64,000 nucleotides of DNA from Corynebacterium sp. HMSC29G08 (GCF_001806875.1 NZ_KV786211.1:1-64000); one strand, 5' to 3'. Positions 25,121-34,323 are shown, counted from the first letter of the stretch. Notes: generated from the letters alone by a model not told the origin. Numbers and translations are program-made.

Positions 25121-26695
25121 ATGATTTTCAAAAAGCGCGGCATTGTCGCAGGTATCGCGGCACTTTCCCTCGTGCTCACGGCATGCTCCGGCTCCGACTC
25201 TGCCGGTAACCAACCCTCCGGCGAGGCGGCAGAAGCCGTCCCGGCCGGCAACGGTGAAATCCACCTTGGTGTGGCCTACGAAACCACGAACTATCACCCC
25301 TCCCAGACCTCCTCGGCGCTCGCCCTGGGGACGAACTGGCACGTGGTTGAAGGTCTCTACGAGTTCAATATGGACGACTACACGGTCTACCCGGCGCTCG
25401 CCGCCGGTGAGCCGAACTGGTCCTCTGACACCGAGTTCGAGGTCGACCTACGCGAAGACGCGAAGTTTTCCGACGGCACTCCCGTCACCTCCCAGGACGT
25501 GATCTCCTCCTTCGATCGCTCCATGGCGGAAGGCAACTTGTACACTTCTATGCTGAGCTTCATCGACTCTGTCGATGCAGTCGATGAGGACACCGTCAAG
25601 TTCACCCTGAACCAGCCGTTTTCCATTGCCACCAACCGTCTCGTGGTGGCCAAGATTGTTCCGGAGTCCGCTACGGACGACGAGCTGACCGCCATGCCTA
25701 TTGGCTCCGGCCCGTACAAGTACGTGTCCATCACCGACTCCAAGCTTGAGGCTGTGCCGAACGAACACTACACCGGCCCGAACCCGGCGGGTGCAGACAA
25801 GATCGTCTGGGACGTGATCAAGGACGACACCGCCCGTACCACCGCAGCTACCTCCGGCACCATCGACGTGATGGAGGCCGTACCAGCGGCGTCAGCACCG
25901 ATGCTGGAAAGCGCAGGCATGACCGTGGCGGAAGTCGACGGATTCAACCTCCCGTTCATGCTGTTTAACACCACGAAGGAACCGTTTAATGATCCGCGGG
26001 TGCGCCAGGCGTTCCTCTACGCTGTGAACACCGACATGCTGATCCAGAACAACATGGACGGCAAGGCCACCCCGGCAACTTCCTTCCTGCCGGAATCTAA
26101 CCCTGCTTACAACCAGGCGAAGAACGTCTTCACCTACGACCCGGAGAAGGCGAAGTCCCTGCTTGAAGAGGCTGGTGTAACCGACCTGAACATTACGCTT
26201 CTGACAACGGATCACCCGTGGATCTCGGAGCTTGCGCCGCAGGTGCAAAATGACCTGCAGGCCGTTGGTATTAAGGTCTCCCTGCAGTCCGAGGCTTCCG
26301 CCTCCCTGTACGCCAATAACCTGGACGTGGACACCCCAACCTTCGACGTGGCACTGGCACCGGGCGACCCCTCTGTTTTCGGCAACGACCCGGCGTTGCT
26401 GATGAATTGGTGGTACGGCGATAACGTTTGGACCACGAAGCGTACCTTCTGGCAGCAGTCTGACCAGGCTACCTGGCAGAAGCTGCAGGACATTATCAAT
26501 GAGGGTGCAGCAGCCGAGGGCGCGGCCCAGCAGGAGAAGTGGAACGAGGCGTTCGACCTCATCTCTGAGGAGGTTCCGCTCTACCCGCTGTTCCACCGCA
26601 CGATGCTGACGGGCTACAACCCAAGCACCGTGGCTGACTTCAAGCCGATCGGCACCACCGGACTGTGGGCAGTCACCGCCCGCTCCAACCGCTAA
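25121..26695 (+). CDS. siaE: Sialic acid ABC transporter, substrate-binding lipoprotein
   Basis: Extracytoplasmic SBP_bac_5 (oligopeptide-type) binding protein of 524 residues. Its signal peptide ends in the lipobox VLTAC (Cys22), followed by a Ser/Gly/Ala linker. Family features: NYHPSQTSSALALG near the start of the mature domain, YTVYPALAAGEPNWSSD, and VRQAFLYAVNTDML. A ribosome binding site (AGAGAGG) precedes the ATG. Its order with two permease genes and ATPases, and its neighbours nanR, nanE and nanA, match siaEFGI of C. glutamicum, so N-acetylneuraminate is the likely ligand. Direct ligand evidence is absent. Confidence 0.88.
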   Translation: MIFKKRGIVAGIAALSLVLTACSGSDSAGNQPSGEAAEAVPAGNGEIHLGVAYETTNYHPSQTSSALALGTNWHVVEGLYEFNMDDYTVYPALAAGEPNWSSDTEFEVDLREDAKFSDGTPVTSQDVISSFDRSMAEGNLYTSMLSFIDSVDAVDEDTVKFTLNQPFSIATNRLVVAKIVPESATDDELTAMPIGSGPYKYVSITDSKLEAVPNEHYTGPNPAGADKIVWDVIKDDTARTTAATSGTIDVMEAVPAASAPMLESAGMTVAEVDGFNLPFMLFNTTKEPFNDPRVRQAFLYAVNTDMLIQNNMDGKATPATSFLPESNPAYNQAKNVFTYDPEKAKSLLEEAGVTDLNITLLTTDHPWISELAPQVQNDLQAVGIKVSLQSEASASLYANNLDVDTPTFDVALAPGDPSVFGNDPALLMNWWYGDNVWTTKRTFWQQSDQATWQKLQDIINEGAAAEGAAQQEKWNEAFDLISEEVPLYPLFHRTMLTGYNPSTVADFKPIGTTGLWAVTARSNR

Positions 26696-26723
26696 GACGC
26701 GAGTTTTGCGGACATGGATTTAA

Positions 26724-26768
26724 AAGGGGTGCGGACCACCTGCCTACCGGGTAGGGGCCGCACCCCTT
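26724..26768 (+). terminator. Intergenic stem-loop between siaE and siaF (attenuator or mRNA stabiliser)
   Basis: AAGGGGTGCGG (26724-26734) pairs perfectly with CCGCACCCCTT (26758-26768); a smaller CCTAC/GTAGG stem lies in the loop, and the stem is followed by GTCCTTTTA. Such elements between binding protein and permease genes commonly cause partial termination or protect the upstream mRNA, giving more binding protein than transporter. Confidence 0.75.
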
Positions 26769-26814
26769 GTCCTTTTATCAACAGCTTGCTTCAAACCACT
26801 GACCTGGAGCTTCC

Positions 26815-27762
26815 ATGAATAACCTCCTACGGCTGATAGGACGACGGCTTGTAGCTCTGCCGATCATGGTCATCGGCGTGACCTTCCTCGTCTTTGCCCT
26901 GATGAAACTTTCCCCGATCGACCCTGCGTATTCCGCGCTGGGTGACTCCGCCACACCTGCGCAGCTTGAAGCGTATCGCGAAACCCACGGGCTGAATGAT
27001 CCCTGGTACGTCCAGTTCGGCAACTACCTGGCGGGCATGATCCAGGGGGACCTTGGCACTTATGGCCAAAACAACGCCTCCGTTTCGGAGAAGGTGTTCA
27101 GTGCACTGCCTGTCACCCTGCAGCTGACCTTCCTCGGCCTGATTATCGCCGTGCTTGTCGCCTTGCCTCTGGGGATATTGGCGGCACTCTACCGCGACAC
27201 CTGGGTAGACCAAGTCATCCGCGTGTTTTCCGTGATCTGCATCGCAATGCCGTCGTTTTGGTTGGCGATTTTGCTGGTGCTTGCCTTCATTGGCAAGTTG
27301 CCCGTGGCGGGTCCGCTGCCATCGATCACTGCTGATTTCGGCGGGTGGCTTCAGCGCATGTTCTTGCCCGCGGTGGCGCTGGCCACGCCTGTGGTGGGCC
27401 AGCTTACCCGCGTCATCCGCACCTCCATGGTGGAGGAACTCGACCGCGATTACGTGCGTACTGCGCTCGGCGCCGGCATTCCTAAATCCATCGTGGTGTC
27501 TCGCAATGTGCTGCGCAACGCGCTGATCACCCCGGTCACTGTCCTGGGATTGCGTGTGGGCTACTTGATGGGTGGTGCGGTGGTCATCGAGATCATCTTC
27601 TCCTTGCCGGGCATGGGCCGCGTGCTTATCGACGGCATCTCTATGAACTGGGTCCAGGTAGTCCAGGGCGCAACCCTGACCGTGGCTGTGGCCTTCATCA
27701 TCATCAACATCATCGTTGATCTGCTCTACATTGCGATCAACCCGAGAATCAGGGCGGTGTAA
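26815..27762 (+). CDS. siaF: Sialic acid ABC transporter permease SiaF
   Basis: A 315-residue DppB/OppB-type permease with six transmembrane helices. The family N-terminal pattern MNNLLRLIGRRLVALPIMV and the large first periplasmic loop (PAYSALGDSATPAQLEAYRE) are present. The ATPase-contact loop DYVRTALGAGIPKSIVVSRNV lies near residue 210. TGGAGC precedes ATG 26815. siaG starts 6 bases downstream. It acts in the cytoplasmic membrane as half of the translocation channel. Confidence 0.88.
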   Translation: MNNLLRLIGRRLVALPIMVIGVTFLVFALMKLSPIDPAYSALGDSATPAQLEAYRETHGLNDPWYVQFGNYLAGMIQGDLGTYGQNNASVSEKVFSALPVTLQLTFLGLIIAVLVALPLGILAALYRDTWVDQVIRVFSVICIAMPSFWLAILLVLAFIGKLPVAGPLPSITADFGGWLQRMFLPAVALATPVVGQLTRVIRTSMVEELDRDYVRTALGAGIPKSIVVSRNVLRNALITPVTVLGLRVGYLMGGAVVIEIIFSLPGMGRVLIDGISMNWVQVVQGATLTVAVAFIIINIIVDLLYIAINPRIRAV

Positions 27763-27768
27763 GCGAAG

Positions 27769-29886
27769 ATGCGCAACGAACTAAGTACCAAACTTTCTCA
27801 GCCCGGACGAAAGCGGCTCGGCGGCTGGTCGCGTATGCGCACTGGCTCCAAGATTTCGCTTGTCGTGCTCGCGCTTATCGCGCTAGCCGCGATCTTCGCG
27901 CCGCTTTTGGCTCCGCACGACCCGACCGCCATTGACCTGAAAGCCCAAGCTCCGAACGGCACCTACTGGTTCGGTACCGACAACCTCGGCCGCGACGTTT
28001 TTTCCCGCGTGCTTTACGGCGGGCGCTACTCCCTAACCGTTGGCCTGTTGGCCACTTTGGTGGCGCTGGTGATCGGAGCCATCTTCGGCTCCATCGCTGC
28101 TGTTGCCAACCGTTGGGTCTCCGAGATCATCATGCGCATCATGGACATCATCATGTCCGTGCCGGGCATCGCGCTGGTTGCCGTCACGGTCGTGGTGTTT
28201 CGCGACCCACAGCGGCCGCTGTACATGCTCGGCGTGATCATTATGTCCATCGCGTTCGTGTACATTCCGCAGATCACCCGTATCGTGCGAGCGAACGTTT
28301 TGTCGGAGTACGGCGAGGACTACGTCAATGCCGTCGTGGTCTCCGGTGCTCGCTCCCCGTGGATCCTGATCCGCCACGTCGCACGCAACTGTGCCGCCCC
28401 CGTGCTGGTCTTCGCGACCGTGCTGGTGGCGGACGCCATTATCTTGGAAGCGTCGCTGACCTTCATCGGTGCCGGACTGCAGGAACCGATCCCGACGTGG
28501 GGCAACATTTTGTCATCTGCGCAGCAGGGCGTGCTTCGCGGTCAGTGGTGGCAGGCCCTCTTCCCGGGTCTGATGATCATGATCACAGTGCTGTGTTTGA
28601 ACATCTTGTCCGAGGGCATCACCGACGCCATGGTGGCCGCCCCGCGCGGCCCCCAAGTCAACGATGACGATGTGGCCGCCAACCGCGAAGCGGACCGCCT
28701 GCTCACCGACCCGGTGCGCGCGTACGAAGCGCAGCACGAATCTTTACGCGTCCGTCTCGACGCGTTGGAGAACGTGGAAAACCAGCGAACCGACCGCTAC
28801 CACCCAGCACCTGGCACCACGCCGCTGCTGGAGGTGCGCGACCTGTGCATCTCCTTCCCGCGCCACGGCGATGTCAACGTGGTCGACCACGTCAGCTACG
28901 GTGTGTCCGCAGGCGAGACCATGGGCTTGGTCGGCGAATCCGGCTGTGGCAAATCCATCTCTTCGCTGGCCATCATGGGATTGTTGGATCCGGCTGCGAA
29001 GATCAGCGGTGAGATCTTCTACCAGGGCGAAGACCTATTGAAGAAAACGCCGGAGGAGCGCCGTGCACTGCTGGGCAATGAAATCGCCATGGTGTACCAG
29101 GATGCGCTGTCGGCTCTGAACCCATCGATGTTGATCCGTTCCCAGCTCAAACAGCTGACCAAGCGCGGCGGCACCCGCTCTGCCGAAGAGTTGCTTGAGC
29201 TGGTGGGCCTGGATCCGAAGCGCACGCTGGAGTCTTACCCGCACGAGCTTTCCGGTGGTCAGCGCCAACGCGTGCTCATTGCCATGGCGCTGACTAGAGA
29301 CCCGAAGCTGATCATTGCGGACGAACCGACCACCGCCCTCGATGTGACCGTGCAGAAGCAGGTCATCGAGCTGATCAACAGTCTGCAGGAGAAGCTGGGC
29401 TTCGCCATGGTTTTCGTCTCGCACGACCTTGCTCTTGTTGCGGAGGTCGCCCATTCGATCACCGTGATGTATGCGGGCCAGGTGGTGGAGCAGGGCAGCA
29501 CCACTGAGATCCTCACTGATCCCCGACACGAGTACACCCGCGGCCTGCTGGGCGCGGTGCTGTCTATTGAGGCGGGCGAAGGCCGACTGCATCAGGTGCC
29601 GGGTTCCGTGCCCTCGCCGGCGGAATTTCCCGCAGGAGACCGCTTCGCCCCGCGTTCTTCCCACCCTTCAGTGGGCTTGGACACTCCGACCGTCATGCGC
29701 AACGTGGAAGGCACCTTCCATCTCTACGCCGACCTGCCGGACGAACTCAAGCACGCCGCAGATCTGGAAAAACACGGCCAACTGCCGGAGGGCCTGCGTA
29801 CCGACGCTGAGTTCGCCGCACTGAATGAGCCAGGCGCCGACGGCTCCCACCGCGTCACCATCAACCCCGAAGGAGGCGAGTTGTGA
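27769..29886 (+). CDS. siaG: Fused ABC permease-ATPase SiaG
   Basis: One 705-residue protein combines a DppC-type permease (residues about 25-295, with EDYVNAVVVSGARSPWIL as contact loop) and an OppD-type ATPase (about 345-640). The ATPase part has Walker A GESGCGKS near residue 388, signature LSGGQRQR near 493, and Walker B LIIADEPTTALD. It ends in an oligopeptide-transport C-terminal region. A short charged linker (EAQHESLRVRLDALEN) joins the domains. The same fusion is reported for C. glutamicum SiaG, so it is not an assembly artefact. The stop overlaps the siaI start (GTGA). Confidence 0.9.
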   Translation: MRNELSTKLSQPGRKRLGGWSRMRTGSKISLVVLALIALAAIFAPLLAPHDPTAIDLKAQAPNGTYWFGTDNLGRDVFSRVLYGGRYSLTVGLLATLVALVIGAIFGSIAAVANRWVSEIIMRIMDIIMSVPGIALVAVTVVVFRDPQRPLYMLGVIIMSIAFVYIPQITRIVRANVLSEYGEDYVNAVVVSGARSPWILIRHVARNCAAPVLVFATVLVADAIILEASLTFIGAGLQEPIPTWGNILSSAQQGVLRGQWWQALFPGLMIMITVLCLNILSEGITDAMVAAPRGPQVNDDDVAANREADRLLTDPVRAYEAQHESLRVRLDALENVENQRTDRYHPAPGTTPLLEVRDLCISFPRHGDVNVVDHVSYGVSAGETMGLVGESGCGKSISSLAIMGLLDPAAKISGEIFYQGEDLLKKTPEERRALLGNEIAMVYQDALSALNPSMLIRSQLKQLTKRGGTRSAEELLELVGLDPKRTLESYPHELSGGQRQRVLIAMALTRDPKLIIADEPTTALDVTVQKQVIELINSLQEKLGFAMVFVSHDLALVAEVAHSITVMYAGQVVEQGSTTEILTDPRHEYTRGLLGAVLSIEAGEGRLHQVPGSVPSPAEFPAGDRFAPRSSHPSVGLDTPTVMRNVEGTFHLYADLPDELKHAADLEKHGQLPEGLRTDAEFAALNEPGADGSHRVTINPEGGEL

Positions 29887-30725
29887 CTGAGGCAGTAACA
29901 ACCACAACAAGCATCACGACAACAACCGCGACCCCGATCATTGAACTTGATGACATCCACGTGCGGTTCAAATCCCGCACCGGCCCCATTTTCAAACCGA
30001 ACTGGGTCCACGCCGTCAATGGAGTCTCCCTGAAACTCATGCCGGGCGAAACCATCGGCATCGTGGGTGAGTCTGGCTGCGGAAAGTCCACTACCGCAAA
30101 CGTCATGTGCGGTCTGCAGCGTCCGACGGAAGGCAGGGTGCTGTTCAAAGGCGAGGACTTTACCAAGCGCACCGCCGCCGATCGCAGGAAGATGGGCCGT
30201 GTGGTGTCTGTGGTGTTCCAGGACCCGGCTACGGCCCTGAACGCGCGCATGACGGTAAAAGACCAGTTGCTGGACCCGTTGAAGGTACACAACGTGGGTA
30301 GCGCGGCGGACCGAGAGTCCAGAGTGCGCGAACTTATCAGTCTTGTGGGGCTGCCGTCCTCGGCACTCGAGGCGCTTCCCGGTCAGCTTTCCGGCGGTCA
30401 GCGCCAACGTGTGGCCATCGCCCGCGCGCTGGCACTGGAACCGGATGCGATCATTGCAGATGAGCCGACGTCAGCTCTTGACGTGTCGGTGCGTGCCCAG
30501 ATTCTCAACCTGCTCACAGACCTGAAAGCCTCGCTCGGACTGTCCATGGTGTTCATCAGCCACGACATCCAGACTGTGCGCTACATCTCCGACCGTATCT
30601 GCGTCATGCTTAAAGGCCAGATCGTTGAAGAGGGCAGTGTGGAGCAGGTTTTCCACAATCCTGCGAACGACTACACAAGATCTCTCCTCGGGGCTGCGCC
30701 TTCGCTGCTCCATCCCTCGCTCTAA
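29883..30725 (+). CDS. siaI: Sialic acid ABC transporter ATPase SiaI
   Basis: A 280-residue OppF-type ATPase, the second nucleotide-binding subunit next to the SiaG ATPase domain. Walker A GESGCGKST near residue 60, Q-loop VVFQDP, signature LSGGQRQR and Walker [12 protein letters not shown] are intact, with the switch His in FISHDIQ. A strong AGGAGG precedes GTG 29883, whose codon overlaps the siaG stop. The N-terminus is Thr-rich (TEAVTTTTSITTTTAT) before the domain starts. Confidence 0.9.
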   Translation: MTEAVTTTTSITTTTATPIIELDDIHVRFKSRTGPIFKPNWVHAVNGVSLKLMPGETIGIVGESGCGKSTTANVMCGLQRPTEGRVLFKGEDFTKRTAADRRKMGRVVSVVFQDPATALNARMTVKDQLLDPLKVHNVGSAADRESRVRELISLVGLPSSALEALPGQLSGGQRQRVAIARALALEPDAIIADEPTSALDVSVRAQILNLLTDLKASLGLSMVFISHDIQTVRYISDRICVMLKGQIVEEGSVEQVFHNPANDYTRSLLGAAPSLLHPSL

Positions 30726-30740
30726 ACAGAAAGAAGCACC

Positions 30741-31658
30741 ATGGCAATCAATTTTGAAGGCGTTATTCCTCCGGTCGTGCTCGCCCGCCACGACGACGGC
30801 AGTCTTGACCTCGCCTCCTACTCTCGCAACCTGGAGCGCCTGATCGCCGCAGGAGTGCACGGCTTGTTCGTGCTCGGCTCCTCTGGCGAAGGGGCATTTT
30901 GCACCTTCGAGGAGCGTGAGGCCATCCTTGCGGCTACGCGCGACACGGTCGCCGGCCGGACGCCGGTGATGGTGGGCTGCATCGATATGCAGACCGCCCG
31001 CGTGATCGAGATGGTGCAGCAGGCGCAGCGTTACGGCGCCGACGCGGTCGTTGCCACCGCGCCCTTTTACGCGCTTGGCGGTGCCGCGCAGGTAGAAAAC
31101 CACTTCCGGCTCATTCACCACGCCACCGAGCTGCCGGTGTTCGCCTACGACATCCCGGTGTGTGTTCACTCCAAACTGTCCAACCAGATGCTGATCAAGC
31201 TGGGCAACGAAGGTGTGCTTGCGGGTGTGAAGGACTCCTCGGGTGACGACGTCGCGTTTCGTCTCTTAGCCATCCAAAACCGTGAGGAGGGCAGTCCGCT
31301 GAAGCTTTTTACCGGCCACGAAGTCGTGGTCGACGGCGCGTATCTGTCCGGTGCGCACGGTAGCGTACCCGGTCTGGCCAACGTGGACCCTGCAGGCTAC
31401 ATACGCCAGTGGGAGGCCTACCAGAAGGGCGACTGGGACGCAGTGGCGGAGGAGCAAAATCGCCTTGCCAAGCTTATGCTGATTGCCCACCAGGCGAAGT
31501 CTGTTTCTGGCTTCGGTGCGGGTGTGGGCAGTTTCAAGGTCGCTTTGAAGCTCCTGGGCGTATTCGAGTCTGACAGGATGCCCACTCCCGTGCCACAGAT
31601 GACGGTGGAAGAGGTCGAGCTCATCCGGGGTGTTCTGTCAGGAGCCGGTTTGCTCTAG
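30741..31658 (+). CDS. nanA: N-acetylneuraminate lyase (DapA family)
   Basis: Cleaves N-acetylneuraminate into ManNAc and pyruvate, the first catabolic step. The 305-residue TIM barrel shows the family motif VLGSSGEGAF (pyruvate carboxylate binding), the Tyr of VFAYDIP, and the Schiff-base Lys in AGVKDSSGDD. DapA-family members also include dihydrodipicolinate synthase and other aldolases; the sialic acid role is inferred from the siaEFGI-nanA-nanK-nanE context. It lies 15 bases after siaI with AGAAAG upstream, so it is the last gene of the transporter operon. Confidence 0.85.
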   Translation: MAINFEGVIPPVVLARHDDGSLDLASYSRNLERLIAAGVHGLFVLGSSGEGAFCTFEEREAILAATRDTVAGRTPVMVGCIDMQTARVIEMVQQAQRYGADAVVATAPFYALGGAAQVENHFRLIHHATELPVFAYDIPVCVHSKLSNQMLIKLGNEGVLAGVKDSSGDDVAFRLLAIQNREEGSPLKLFTGHEVVVDGAYLSGAHGSVPGLANVDPAGYIRQWEAYQKGDWDAVAEEQNRLAKLMLIAHQAKSVSGFGAGVGSFKVALKLLGVFESDRMPTPVPQMTVEEVELIRGVLSGAGLL

Positions 31659-31673
31659 GGCATAATGCTCTGC

Positions 31674-33035
31674 GTGGATAACGCGAGTACAAGGACCACG
31701 GACAGTGGCTTCGGTTGGAAACTTCACGGCGACGGCAAACGGGTGCTCCCCGGTGCTGTCGTCGCACCAGATGAGCGGCTGAGCTGGCCGCGCACCATCG
31801 GCATCGGCATGCAGCACGTGGTGGCCATGTTCGGCGCCACGTTGCTCGTGCCCACCCTCACAGGCTTCCCGGTGAACACCACGCTGCTGTTCTCGGGTCT
31901 GGGCACGCTCATCTTCCTCATGCTGACGAAGAACAAGCTGCCAAGCTACCTGGGTTCTTCGTTTGCGTTCATTGCGCCGCTGACCGCGTCACAGCAGTAT
32001 GGTGTGGCCGCGCAGCTCGGTGGTGTACTGTTCACTGGCTTGGCGCTGATTGTTGTCGGCTTCATTGTTCAAGCGGCGGGCAAGCGCGTTATCGACGCGG
32101 TCATGCCTCCCGTTGTCACCGGCGCCATTGTTGCGCTCATCGGGCTGAATCTGGCCCCCACTGCCGTCGCAAATGTTGAAGCCCAGCCTGGTGTCGCCGG
32201 CATCACGCTGCTGACCATCGTGCTTGTCACAGTGGCTACGCGCGGCATGGCGGCGCGCCTCTCCATCCTCATTGGCGTGGTTGTGGGTTGGGTCTTTGCC
32301 GCGCTGACCGGGGGACTGGCAGAAGACGCGTTGGACACTATCTCGGCGGCACCGTGGGTCGGCCTGCCGCAGTTCCATACCCCAGAGTTCCACCTCTCGG
32401 CCATCCTGGTCACGCTGCCCGTGCTAGTGGTGCTGATCGCGGAAAACGTCGGCCACGTCAAGGCGGTTTCCGAGATGACGGGCAGGGACCTTGATCCGAT
32501 GCAGGGCAGGGCGTTGATTGGCGACGGCATCGCCACCACCCTCGCCGGCACCTTCGGCGGGTCCGGCACCACGACCTACGCCGAGAACATCGGCGTGATG
32601 GCGGCGACAAAGGTCTACTCCACGGCGGCGTATTGGGTGGCGGCCTGCTTTGCCATTGTGCTCGCGTTCATTCCGAGATTCGGTGCTGTCATCTTCACCA
32701 TCCCGGTCGGTGTGCTCGGCGGCGCGTGCCTGGTGCTCTACGGCCTGATTGGCATGCTGGGCATCCGTATCTGGCAGGACAACAGGGTGGACTTTACCGA
32801 CCCGGTAAACCTCACCGCCGCGGCGGTGGCGCTGATTGTGGGCATTGGCAACCTCACGCTGCAGGCGGGGCCGGTGGCGTTGGAGGGCATCGCGCTCGGC
32901 TCCGTCGGCGTCATTATCGTGTATCCACTCATGCGGTGGTGTTACAACACGGTGGGCGAGGGGCGTTACCGCTTAGGCTTCCCAACGAAAAAGCGGGAGC
33001 CAGCCAACGTGGCCGACCCCCACACATTCGGGTAG
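31674..33035 (+). CDS. uraA: Uracil/xanthine permease family (NCS2) transporter
   Basis: A nucleobase:cation symporter-2 protein of about 453 residues with 12-14 hydrophobic segments. It has an opening typical of UraA (SWPRTIGIGMQHVVAMFGAT), the transport-site region LIAENVGHVKAVSEMTGR and GGSGTTTYAENIGVMAATKV. The latter block is the UraA/PyrP signature, so uracil is the likely substrate. GTG 31674 is preferred to ATG 31665 because CATAAT lies exactly 7 bases upstream (leaderless). It follows nanA closely but has its own promoter box. Convergent with ptsH. Confidence 0.87.
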   Translation: MDNASTRTTDSGFGWKLHGDGKRVLPGAVVAPDERLSWPRTIGIGMQHVVAMFGATLLVPTLTGFPVNTTLLFSGLGTLIFLMLTKNKLPSYLGSSFAFIAPLTASQQYGVAAQLGGVLFTGLALIVVGFIVQAAGKRVIDAVMPPVVTGAIVALIGLNLAPTAVANVEAQPGVAGITLLTIVLVTVATRGMAARLSILIGVVVGWVFAALTGGLAEDALDTISAAPWVGLPQFHTPEFHLSAILVTLPVLVVLIAENVGHVKAVSEMTGRDLDPMQGRALIGDGIATTLAGTFGGSGTTTYAENIGVMAATKVYSTAAYWVAACFAIVLAFIPRFGAVIFTIPVGVLGGACLVLYGLIGMLGIRIWQDNRVDFTDPVNLTAAAVALIVGIGNLTLQAGPVALEGIALGSVGVIIVYPLMRWCYNTVGEGRYRLGFPTKKREPANVADPHTFG

Positions 33036-33057
33036 GAGCGAAGAATCAGCGAAGTGC

Positions 33058-33327
33058 CTAGGCTTCGTCCAAGTTCTGAGCAATCAGCGCGGCAATCGCG
33101 TCAACCGCTGCTGCGTTGTTGGACGTAACCGTAACTTCATCACCGTATTCCGCGCCCATTGCCATGATCATCAGTGAAGACGCAGCGTCGGTCACATCGT
33201 CGTCATCGCCCCCAATCAGGGTGAGAATAATGTCGTCGTCATACTCACTGGCGGCATCAGCGATGACGGTGGCGGGGCGGGCGTGCAGGCCCACGGTAGA
33301 GCCCACTTTCACGGTTTTAGAAGCCAT
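33058..33327 (-). CDS. ptsH: Phosphocarrier protein HPr
   Basis: The 89-residue HPr carries phosphate from enzyme I to sugar-specific EII components of the PTS. The phospho-acceptor His15 is in VGLHARPA. The region of the regulatory serine (DAASSLMIMAMGA, Ser50/51) is present. It starts at ATG 33327 with AAAGGAC upstream. In C. glutamicum ptsH lies with the fructose PTS genes; here none is adjacent, and the gene stands alone between uraA and lexA. Confidence 0.95.
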   Translation of the reverse strand: MASKTVKVGSTVGLHARPATVIADAASEYDDDIILTLIGGDDDDVTDAASSLMIMAMGAEYGDEVTVTSNNAAAVDAIAALIAQNLDEA

Positions 33328-33385
33328 GCGGTCAAAGTCCTTTCAGCGGTTTAATGGTGACTCAATACTAGAGTCATCCGGCAAT

Positions 33386-34078
33386 CTAAAGTGCACGGAA
33401 CACGGAAACGACAAGGCCCATGATCTCCGCGTCATCGCCCTTGATGGGGGCGAACGCGTCGTTGCGCGGCATGAGCCACACCCCCGAAGCGTCTTTGTGG
33501 AACACCTTGGCGGTCGCCTCACCGTCAATAAGCGCGGCAACGATCTGGCCTTCTTCAGCAACCGGCTGTGAGCGAACAACAAGCCAGTCCCCATCCAAGA
33601 TTGCGGCGTCCACCATGGAATCACCGACAACCTTGAGCATAAACAGCTCGCCATCGCCGAGCAGCTCCTCCGGGAGAGGGTAGTAGGTCTCTACATTCTC
33701 CTCAGCCAGGATCGGGGCGCCTGCAGCGATCTGGCCGACAACAGGGATAAAGCGCGCGTTGGATGCGTCTTCCGGGGCGTTGTGGGCAGCCGGACCTGCG
33801 GCTTTCTTACGGGCAGTTGGAGCGCCTGGCAGGTGGCGCAAATCTACTGCGCGGGGCTTGTTGGGATCGCGCCGAAGGAAGCCCTTCTTCTCTAGTTCTT
33901 TCAGCTGGTACGCCACAGAAGAAGTGGATTGCAGCCCTGCAGCATCACCGATCTCTCGGATGCTTGGCGGGTACCCGCGAAGTACCACCGCATCCTGGAT
34001 GACTTGCAGGATTCGACGCTGGCGGTCGCTCAGTGTGCTCATGTCCAGGCTGTTTGGGTCTGTCTTCTTTCGTGCCAC
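33386..34078 (-). CDS. lexA: SOS-response repressor LexA
   Basis: LexA represses DNA-damage genes and is inactivated by RecA-stimulated self-cleavage. The 230-residue protein has an N-terminal winged helix ([19 protein letters not shown]), the Ala119-Gly120 cleavage site in QIAAGAPI, and the catalytic dyad Ser154 (GDSMVDAA) and Lys191 (EATAKVF). The start is GTG 34078 behind AAGGAG. It is divergent from divS, with SOS-box-like sequence between, as in C. glutamicum. Confidence 0.96.
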   Translation of the reverse strand: MARKKTDPNSLDMSTLSDRQRRILQVIQDAVVLRGYPPSIREIGDAAGLQSTSSVAYQLKELEKKGFLRRDPNKPRAVDLRHLPGAPTARKKAAGPAAHNAPEDASNARFIPVVGQIAAGAPILAEENVETYYPLPEELLGDGELFMLKVVGDSMVDAAILDGDWLVVRSQPVAEEGQIVAALIDGEATAKVFHKDASGVWLMPRNDAFAPIKGDDAEIMGLVVSVFRAL

Positions 34079-34224
34079 GTTGTGCTCCTTACGTGCTTGT
34101 CAGTCCGTATAGCTCTATTGCCAAGGTCCTAGATGCGGTCCTAGTTGTGAAACTACCACGTGAGGCAAGTTTGTTCGATATTTTTGGCTAAATTCTGGAC
34201 ACGCGTTCGATCGCCTGCTATAAA

Positions 34225-34252
34225 TCGAACATGTACTCGTTCGAACGTATGG
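34225..34252. promoter_or_regulatory. SOS-box-like region between lexA and divS
   Basis: TCGAACATGTACTCGT at 34225-34240 matches the corynebacterial LexA consensus (TCGAA(C/A)A-N2-TGTTCGA), with one complete TCGAACA half and a weaker second half. It is followed at once by the palindrome CGTTCGAACG (34238-34247). A further GTTCGA lies at about 34171. These would let LexA control its own gene and divS. Confidence 0.6.
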
Positions 34253-34323
34253 GCGCAGATGGTTTAGGTGTGTGGTTCACGTTCCTAGGATGAGGCCAAA
34301 CAGTATCAAAAGGAGACAACATC

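Noticed and set aside
25892-26596. 234-codon minus-strand frame opposite siaE
   Set aside because: Shadow frame; siaE has a lipobox and conserved binding-protein blocks on the plus strand.
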